Below, one piece after another: positions 39,347 to 49,400 of a DNA stretch of 64,000 nucleotides. This DNA comes from Xenorhabdus innexi. Lineage in GTDB: Bacteria; Pseudomonadota; Gammaproteobacteria; Enterobacterales; Enterobacteriaceae. Position 1 is the first letter of the stretch; every line of letters begins with the position of its first letter. The position numbers and the translations under genes are program-made. The DNA lies in the NCBI RefSeq assembly GCF_002632485.1, contig NZ_NIBU01000004.1, positions 62,001-126,000 of the forward strand, written 5' to 3'. Below the pieces are notes generated by a model, which did no database searches, was not told where the DNA came from, and saw only the letters and a list, made by a program, of their open reading frames with translations.

Positions 39347-40450
39347 TTAATTAACATCAGTATTAGTAGTCAGCATTAATTGAGCCGGATCAATCCAGAC
39401 CGGAGGCGGTAAATCCTGAGCAACAGGTTCTCCCATCATGCACAAAATCTGTTGCCATACACCTGCCAGCCGTCGTTGATAGTCATTATTGAAAGCCGGA
39501 GGGCAGAGTGCGCCATTCAATACAGAACTTAATGTATTAAGCAGGAATGCCACCCCTTCAGCACCATCACATTCAAATGCCGTCATCCAGTCTTTGGTTG
39601 CCGGGCAAAGAATTTGCGATGTTGTCTGGTGCTGATAAGCACCATCCGGTTGACTGGCTGTCAGATAGAGACTCTGATTACTATTCAGATGATTTGGAGC
39701 ATGAAGAACGGGCGTCCAGATTACCGGCCCGTAACTGGCTTCTTGCGTCAGATAACCGGCAGGCCATATCAGTGTCATCTTGTGCATAACAAGGTTATGC
39801 ATATCGGGATCTTTTGGGTCGAGATAAGATTGAACATCTAACGCTATGGTCGTCCCAGCCAAACACAATTCAAAACAATGAAATGCATGATTCCGTTGGC
39901 CCACATAGGTTATTTCGATCTGTTCCGGCCAATGGCAGGCTTGTAGCAACAAATCGAGGGCAGAAAACAGTAACTGGCGGCTGGTTGTCAGGTAGCCCTT
40001 TATCGGAGATTGCTGTGATAAGCGGCTAATCTGATGTGCAGCATGTAACCAACTTCTGCCAGCATGGCATTGGCTGTAGAAGCTGTTTACCCAAAATACA
40101 GCGCCTTGTTTTTCAGCGACTGATTGATGTCGCTTGATGGCTTCTGCATCAAGGGGATGCTCCTGAATAACAGAAATCCCCCTTGCTAATAGTGCCTGAG
40201 TTAATTGATCACCTTTACCACCAATTATTTCTGCGCGTATGACGACGCAGGCAATATCAATGTTGTCCGGCAATTCATCCAATGAACGATACAGTTGCAC
40301 ATTAAAATCACGGGCCAGTTGCTGTGTACGAGGGCTTCCCTGAGCCAGAATACCGGCCAGCTCCAGATTTGGTTGAGGTTGCAGGAATGCATTAAGGTAC
40401 AGTTCACCAAATTTGGCACCGACAATGAGAACCCGCCTTGGCTTTATCAT
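39347..40450 (-). CDS. irp3: Thiazolinyl imide reductase, Irp3/YbtU-like
   Basis: A 367-residue NADPH-dependent reductase that converts one thiazoline ring to a thiazolidine while the chain is bound to the synthetase. The Rossmann motif is VLIVGAKFGELYLNAF at residues about 7-22. Further YbtU/PchG signatures are VIQEHPLDAEAI, FWVNSFYSQCHAGRSWL, YLDPKDPDMHNLVMH and EASYGPVIWTP. The size matches YbtU (about 366). It starts within the irp1 stop (ATGA overlap of four bases). Presence of this gene implies that one of the rings in the product is reduced, as in yersiniabactin and pyochelin. Confidence 0.95.
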   Translation of the reverse strand: MIKPRRVLIVGAKFGELYLNAFLQPQPNLELAGILAQGSPRTQQLARDFNVQLYRSLDELPDNIDIACVVIRAEIIGGKGDQLTQALLARGISVIQEHPLDAEAIKRHQSVAEKQGAVFWVNSFYSQCHAGRSWLHAAHQISRLSQQSPIKGYLTTSRQLLFSALDLLLQACHWPEQIEITYVGQRNHAFHCFELCLAGTTIALDVQSYLDPKDPDMHNLVMHKMTLIWPAGYLTQEASYGPVIWTPVLHAPNHLNSNQSLYLTASQPDGAYQHQTTSQILCPATKDWMTAFECDGAEGVAFLLNTLSSVLNGALCPPAFNNDYQRRLAGVWQQILCMMGEPVAQDLPPPVWIDPAQLMLTTNTDVN

Positions 40451-43400
40451 ATGTTCTCCTTAACAGGCTCAATGGTCAGGGCTGAATCCAGAATGTTTTT
40501 CAGACAAATAACCAGAGAGCTGACATGGTTGTGTTGGAATAAGCTGTAGTGATTACCATCAAGTTGTGTCACGCTGACAGGCCCGAAAACCTGCCAGCCG
40601 AGATCCATTGAGGTCATTGTTGTCGGATCGAGGTAATCCATAAATTCAGGTAATACCTGATCAGCCCGGATAAGAGTGAAAGGCTGTGAAGTCTGTGGTG
40701 GGCAGTAATCAAGTAATGCACGCAGATTATGACGCCATACGGTATAAAGCTCAGTCAGAGAACCGTCAATCTGTGCCGATTTTGGCAGTGCATCATGCAG
40801 CGTTTGCAGGAATGCCTCGGTATCGGTTGTTATCGTTCGGTTATCCAGCAACAGATCTGGGAATTGCCCCTGTAAATCGCGCAGAAAATGACGATGACAG
40901 AACGTATCATCCAAAATCAGGTCAGGGCGTACGTTTGGCGCGAAACTATCAATCAGGATACAGTGAGAAACGTTTTCACCCGCAATTCGTAATTGATGTG
41001 CCATTTCATAGGCCACCAATCCGCCAAAAGACCATCCAGCCAGCGCATAAGGTCCTTCAGGCTGGAATGTACGGATTCGGTTAATATAATCAGCCGCCAA
41101 TGCTGCAATAGTCGGTCTGCCAGTATTCAGATTATCCGGTGAAAATGCTAACCCAATCAGGCGTTGATCGCCGAAATTGGCTGCCAGATGACGATATCCC
41201 AGCAGATGCCCGCCAATAGGGTGGACGATAAATAAAGCCGGTTTTTCAGTACGTCCCTCGTTTAAGATTACCCCCTGGCAGATATCTTCCGGTTGATGTT
41301 CAATAAATTCAGCCAATGAATGCACGGTATCGTAGGTTTGCAGCAGGCTGAGCGGATATTGGCGATTGAACGTCCGGTTGATTTTCACCATTAACCGTAC
41401 CGCTGCCAGAGAATCGCCTCCAAGCGTAAAGAAACTCTCATGGATGTTGATACCCTGTTGCTCTAATACAGATTCCCAAAGGTTTAATACTGTTTGGCCT
41501 GTAGCGTTTAGAGTTACCGCCGATGGTGTTGAAGTCATGTCTTGTGTTTCTTCAACCAGAGTAACTAATGTGCGTTTGTCGATTTTACCGTTATCGGATA
41601 CAGGTATCGCATCGAGAAGAATAAATCGCTGCGGGCACATCCAAATGGGTAAAGTTTGCTGCAACCAGTGAGGCAGTGTTGGTAAAAGCTCGGCAGATTG
41701 CGGCGCGTTATCAGTTAAACGTAATCCCGCAACCAGTTGTAATGCGCTGGTTGATGTTGTATGAGCAAATACACTCGCTTGTTGTATCGCAGGATGTTCA
41801 CATAAACGGTGCTCAATTTCTCCTAACTCAATCCGGTAACCTCGGATTTTAATTTGATGATCATTGCGCCCCAGAAATTCGATATTCCCGTCCGGCAGCC
41901 AGCGGCCTAAATCACCGGTACGGTAAAGCCGTTCACCTGTTTGAGGGTGTGTGATAAAAGCCTGTTTCGTTTTTTCAGGATCGGCCCAATAACCCTGTGC
42001 CAGACCTTGTCCACCAATATACAGTTCACCTGTTACCCAGACAGGGCAGGGCGAAAGGACTGAATTAAGTACATAGAAAGTCTGATTAGCCAGAGGCTTA
42101 CCATACGGGATACTGCGCCAGTCTGGATTGACTTGTACGATAGGATAAGCAATAGACCAGATTGATGCTTCGGTTGCACCTCCTAAACTAAGAAGGTTTA
42201 ACTCAGGGTGAAGCGCATATAATTTGGCTGGTAAATGGGTTGGTATCCAGTCACCGCTCATTAATATCCAACGCAGGTTATGTAATGAACGGGGGCTGTG
42301 TAATAAACGGGAATAGCTACGGGCATATTCCTCAAGCAGTTGCACAAAGGCGGGAACAGAGTTCCAGACTGTCACCGATTCTTGTTGTAACCATGCTAAT
42401 AACTTGTCCGGCTGCTGATTGTCACCCACAGCAGGAATAACCAGTTTTGCCCCACAGCTCAGCGTGCCGAACAGGTCATAAACGGAGAGATCGAAGGTTA
42501 ATTCTGAGATTGCCAGCACACTATCGTGTTCGTTAAGGGCAATACGCTGATTAATATCGAGAATAGTATTGACCACACTCTGATGATCAATCATGACACC
42601 TTTTGGTATTCCGGTAGAACCGGAGGTAAAAATAACATAAGCCAGATCTTCAGGGTGTACAGATAAATCAGGTTTGCTGGTGGCTGGCAACTGGTTGAGT
42701 AATGTTTCATTCAGAGGGATAACCTGAACACTGTCAGGCCAGTTCAATTGCTGGGCAAACTTGGGTTGAGTCAGTACGGTATCAACTTCCCCTGATGCTA
42801 ATAGCTGATGAATCCGCTGTTGCGGATAGCTGGCATCAATAGGCAGATAAGCCCGTCCTGCTAATAAAATGGCAATAACGGCAATAACCTGCTCCCGGCC
42901 TTTTTCCATCACCACACCAATCAGAGGTGAAGTCTGATTTTCTTGTGCTTGCAGATGAGCTGCCAGTGTCAGGCTTTGTGACCACAACGTGCGATAGTCT
43001 AACTGACAATAGGCATCGACAACGGCGATATGTTGCGGATAACGATTTACTGCCTGTTCAATCAACGAGCAAAGAGTATGTGGCGGAAAATCACGGGTTG
43101 TTAAATTGCTATTCCGGCACAAAGCGCGATCATACGTCGGGAGCCAGTCAGGAAGCGGCGTATCCCACAGGTAGTCCGGTTCAAGCAGGGTAGCAATAGC
43201 GGCCTGATAGTGAGCAAACATGTTTTCTGCTACCTGAGGCTGGAACAGTTGCGGCAGGATCGCCCACTGTATGGTGACACCACCTTCTGCACCGGAAATC
43301 AGCATACAGTCAAGATAAACATGGGGTGTTTGCGCCCCAAAGAGATTGAGTGTTCCTAATCCTGATGGTCCTTTACCCGCAGTTCCGGTTGTATCATTGA

Positions 43401-46400
43401 ATACGATTGGCATACCGGCATTCAGGTTATGGTGATGCTGATTTTTCTCCCTGAGTACCCATTGCCCGTCAAACAGTGCGTGTTGAAGATCCGCTATCCA
43501 CTGTTTTTGAATCCGGTTTGCAGCATCGCTGAATCCAGAGATATTGCGTAAATCGACTTCCAGCAATGAGGTGGTGGATAAATTACCGACCAGCATATCG
43601 CAATGTTGTGGCATTAACAGGCGGTTGCCATGCAGGACATTGATAGTGAAATGTTCGCTGTTACTCCATACCGATAAAGTATGGGCGAATAGTGTAAGCA
43701 TCATTTGGAACGGTGATATGCGGTGCTCTGCTGCACGTTGTTGCAAACATTGCCATTGTTGTGGGCTGATATAGGCCGTCAGGCACTGCTGATCAAGCTG
43801 CTGAGACTGGTGATCTTTCAGGGGTAACATCGGGGCATCTGGCAATGAAGGTAAACGATCAAGCCAGTATTGCCGGCTTTGTTGCCAGAGTATTTCGTTT
43901 TTTTCATTCTCCAGAGCCTGAATATAGTCAGCAATCGTCACTGCCGGTTGTTCTGGTTGCCAGTCAGGTCTCTGATACCAGTGATGTAAATCACGCAGGA
44001 TTAAGGTCAGACTTTTGCCATCTGCTACCAGTAAGTCAATAGTCAGATGCAGTAAGTGTGTCCGGTCATCAGTATGGTACAGGGTTAAATCAAATAATGG
44101 CCAATTATCGCTGGGAACACCCTGAGTACGCAGAGTATTACGGGCGTTGTTCAGTTGTGTCTCGCACTCCTCTTGTGGCATATCACGACAATCAATAACT
44201 GTCGGCGTATAGCAGGGTACTGTCGGCAGAATATGATACTGGCCTTCGTTTACGTAACCGCGTAATTGACTATGATGGTTTATCACACGGTTCCACGCGG
44301 CAGTGAAACGAGGTAGATCAAGGTCATCAATAGCCAGTTCGGCATAGAAGTGGGCAATACCATTGCCAAACTGAAACAGTTGGCTTTCTCCCAACCAATA
44401 AGCATATTGCAGAGCGGTGAGTGGCAGAATCTGCTCTGATGCTGGCTCTGTTTGATGTGGAGTAACCACAGTTGTTGAATGTGTCTCAATACTCCGCAAA
44501 GTATGACAAAATTCCCTCAATTTAGGGTATTCAAACAGTTGTTGCAGATTGGCCTGTTCATAACCCTGACGACGAAGCTGCACTATCATACGGGTAGCAA
44601 TCAGGCTATCACCACCACTTTGGAAAAAGTCACTGTGGCGCTGAATTGTCTGAGGAAGCAGTGAGTTCCAGAGCTGAATGACTTGCTGTTCAATATGGTG
44701 AAGCTGGTCATCTGCTGCTTCTGGTTGTCCGGCTTCCATAGTGACCGATTGTTCCATGTTATCTTTCACGGTCATGGTTGGTAATGCTGTCAACGGTAAC
44801 TGCTCTTGCTGCTGAATATGCAATGAGTAAGGCAGGGCAGAAAATTGTACCGCGATTTCATCAACATTCAGTCGTGTCTGCTGTTCGGATCGCGCCAGAA
44901 TCAATTGTTGGTAAAGCTCCGGCCCATCTTGCCCCGGCCATTCCAGTGAAACCTGATAACCGGATTTCTCCAGACATTGACGCCAGTCAGCAAGTTCCAG
45001 CAATGCACTGCTATCTTGTTCATCATTGCGATCATCAGCCCAGACATTAATACCTTCAATAAATCCGACACTGGCGAGTTGCATAGCACTGTCGCGTTTG
45101 GTGGATTCAATAATAAGCAGCCAGCCCCCGGCTTTGAGTAACCGGGACAGACGTTTCAGGGTATTTTTGAGATGGATGGCATCATGTAAGACGTTAACCG
45201 CTATGATCAGGTCATAACCAGCATCAGGATGTTGGCTAAAATCAATACGTTGATTAATGTCGAACAGGCTAAATTTTACGGTTTCGCCATAGTGATTAAG
45301 GGACTGACGGGCATCATCCAAAAATAACGGTGAAACATCAGTAAAGTGATAACTTTCAATGAATTGATGGTTCTGTTTAAGCACTTTTTTTGATGTGGAA
45401 GCTGTGCCTGCGCCGATCTCCAGCACAGTGAAATGTTCGGATGTCTGGCTCAATTGTCGGACAATTTCAGCGGCTGACTGATTCAGGCAATGTAACGCCG
45501 GGTTTTCACTGTAAAGGCTGGCTGTAGTCTGTTTGTCGGTAAACAGCAGTTCCAATGCATTGCCACATCCGGTAAGCAGGATGTCATGTTGGTCAATGCA
45601 GGCTGCAACATAACGGCTGATGGTTTGGCACCATACCGCATCATCCAGTTTTGCTGTAGGAACAGGGATCTGAGTGAGCGGTTGCAGGCAGCGGTATCCC
45701 CCCGCCGTTTTTTCCATGAACCCTTGTTTGCTTAATAATCCCAGCCATTGGCTCAGCAGGCGTTGATATTGTGGTGCCAGTTGTAAACGTTGTTCAATTT
45801 CTTCACGGGAATGACATTGTTGTGAAGAGGTAAACAGATCATGGCGTAATAAGGTCTGGCCCAGACCCAATAACGCTTGTTGTTCAATATGTTGCCAGGA
45901 TCGTTCAAATGCCTGTTGTTCCGTTAATGTCGGCAGTGGTAAGGCTTTAGTGTTTATTACCAGCGGCTCTGAAAACGACGGCTTTGGCAGCGATAATGAC
46001 AAATTATCTTCTGCTACCAGCCATAAATTGTAAGCCTGAGTATCATCCTGACGTGGCTGGATTTCTGCTAACCGTATTTCAGGCTGAGAGCGCAGATATT
46101 GTTCGGCCTGATGCAATGCAGGGTGTTGTGGCCAGAAGTCATAACGCGCATGACCGACAGGCGGCGTACTAAGATCGTAATGTTCCAGACGTTCAGGCTG
46201 GCGGCTGATTTGTACAACGTGTACTAACAACGCGTTATAGGCAGCAAATAGTGCTTCAATGACGCCTGCTTCCAGTACATCATCCATGCAATACCAGTTA
46301 AACAGCAACGCATCATCCACTTCCATAACCTGATGATCCAGCCAGACTTGTGGCGTTTGACTCAGCACAAAGACCGGATCACCCAATAATTGAGTGATGG

Positions 46401-49400
46401 ATTGTTTTATTGCCACACCTTCTTGTGCCATTCCCAACATACTGGTGAAAACAACCGGAGTCAGGGGTTGCCTGTTTTGTGCTTCACCCGATTGCTGGCG
46501 AGCCAGTTCCCTCAGTACTTCAACCCCATTGACATGACTATGACTCAACCGTTGCCAGAGCAAGGCCTGAGTTTTTTCCATGCTGGCACGCAGGGAGGTG
46601 GTTTTGCGTAAATCAAAATCCATCAGCATGACTGAGGTAAAATCGCCAATCAGCTCCTGAACCTCTGGATGAAAAGGCTGACGGTTAAAAAACGTCAGAT
46701 TGAGGGTAAATAGCGGATGGCGGCTGTACCATTCAAGCGTATGGGCAAACAGAGTCAGCAGACCGGCGGAAGGTGTGACTCCCCATTTTTTCCAGCTTTG
46801 TTTAAGTACCTGCCAGTCAGATTGTGCCAACCGGCCTTCATAAGTCGTGAATTTCGGCTGGCTACGTTGAGGTAACTGTGGGTTCAACGGTAATCTTGGT
46901 GCCGGAGGCAGTAAAAGCAATTGTTCCTGCCAGTATGCCCATGATGTGCGCCACTCTTTACTTTCACGCTGTGCCTGTTCTGCCATCACATAGTCGCGGA
47001 AAGTAAATGCTTGCGGAGCCAGTGGTTGTTGCTGGTGATAAGCGCGTTGTAAATCGTCCATCATGACCCGGAAACTCTGTACGTCAAACTGCAACAGATC
47101 CAGATTCATATGTAAGCGGCAACGCGCATTTGGTAGCAGGGAAACCGAGACTTCAAACAATGGCCACTGTTCCGCCGGAGGCACCTGATAAGAGAGAGTA
47201 TGACGACGCTGAGCCAGAGCCTTTTCACAGGCTGTATCGTTCAGTGCTCGCAAATCATCCTGTGATAAAACATACCAGGGCGTTTCAGGCAGAATTCTCT
47301 GTTGCCCCTCTTCATCAACGATCATGCGTAACATACCATGACGCTGAATTAAGGCATTCCACGCCTTTTCAAAACGTAGGATATCAAAGCTGTTTAGTGC
47401 CAAATCCCATTCAAACAGGACATGACATGCCACACCACCAAAATCAATAGCCTGAGTACGACCAACCCAGTAAGCATGCTGAATTGGTGTCAGAGGAAAT
47501 GGCTCATGCTGTTGGGCACTGTCAATAATGATCTCAGGCTGAGGAGATACAGAGGCCTGTTCAGGCAATGTGTCGCCAATAAGCGTATTAAGCCCCTCCG
47601 GTGTCATATTCTGATAGGCCAGTTCAGCGGTTAATCTGAAACCAAATTGCTGGTGGATCACGGTATTTAATTCAAGAAACAGTAAGGAATCCAAACCAAT
47701 TTGCAGTAGATCCTGTTGTGGCTCCAGATGTTCAGGCTGTTCTAAGCGCAATAATGTCGCGATATGCTGACGTAGCCAATGAAGCCGCTGTTCACTGTCC
47801 TGACAGAGTAGGTTATCAGTCGGAAGTGCTGATATTGGTGTTGTAGCGGTATGAGCCGTCTCAGCCTGTAAACGTCGCAAAATTTCAGGATGATGCTCAT
47901 CTAACCGCATTGCCAGATAGCAAGGAGAAGCGGTACGCAGAGATTGATTGAGATGCCAGATACCCTCATTGATACTGAATGGTAACATGCCATCTTGCGC
48001 TAGTTTTTCCACTAATCGCCGATCGCTGGCCATGCCAATGCCGCCCCAGACGCCCCAGACTAACGTTTTTACCATCAATGTATTTGCCATAAGCGGATCG
48101 GTTGCGGTCAGTGCTAAAGACTCCAGGCAGGCATTGGTGATGGCATAAGCACTTTGTCCCTGAGCACCCAGCATTGAAGCGGCGGAGGCATGAAGCAGCA
48201 GGTATTGAGCTTTATGTTGCTGAAGTATGGCCTGCAACGTTGATGCGCTCTGTGCTTTTACGCGTAACATGTGCGACAGATGCTGCAGCTCAAGTCTAGC
48301 CAGAGGAGTGTGATCAGCAATACCGGCGGCATGAATTGCGCCAGCAATGCCGCCTTCTTGTGCCAGTGATTGCATGGCATGTAACAATGTTGGTGTGTCA
48401 GTGACATCAACATTAATCCAGCGTATTTCGCATTCTTTACTCAGTGACAGCTCTTGGACAAAAGTATCCCAATCCTCATGTTTGCGGCGGGCAAACACCG
48501 CAATTTTGCGTGCGCCGTGAGTCAGCAGCCAACGGATAGAAATTTGTCCGATCCCGCCCATACCGCCGGTAACGATGTGCCAACCCTGATGGGGAATCGA
48601 CATGGGTTGCTGGGATATGACAAGTGGTTGGCGCTGTAAAACAGGTATGGCGATTTGATTTCCGCGCACTTTCAGCCAACGATGCTGCTCATTAAGATAA
48701 CTGAGTGCCAATAACAACGCATCGGTGTCATTGATATCGCCGATATCAATTGCCTGAATATGGCGGTGGGGATACTCTTCAACCGCGACCCGCAACAACG
48801 CCCAGATAGCGTATTGAGCGGGATTGATATCCTCTTTTGATAAGGTGCTTTCAGGTTGAGCACAGCAAGTTATAACAGTTAAGGATGTCGTTTCATCACG
48901 TTGTAATTCACTAATCACCTGATCACACAATTCAACAACATCATCACTCTGAAGCAGTAATAATGTATTCCTGCTTTCCGGCTGTAAATTTAGGCCAGCC
49001 TGACACCAATGTTGAGCAACTTTCTCACTCGCTGTTGATGAACGAAGAGTATAGGGTGTTGAAGATCTTGGTTTATCTACCGTAGTGATGGTGCGCCAAT
49101 GCAGGACATAGTGAGTATCAGGACATGGCTGTGGTGCAGGAAGCCATGCTTTTCTCATCGTTGGTATTGTCACCAATTGGCGGGGTAGGTCAGCTCTGTC
49201 ACTCATCAAGGCGAATAAACGTTCTCCAGCATAGATCAGAGCAGGAAAATCGGTGAGTAAGTTTGCTTCCAATAAGCGGCGCTTAGCATATGGCAGAGTA
49301 CGGTGAGGGCGATACATTTTACTGACTGTTGGCCCGACAACTTCTCGGTAATAGCCTTGCTGAACACAATGGTTCAATAGTTGTTCCAGCAAAGGGCACC

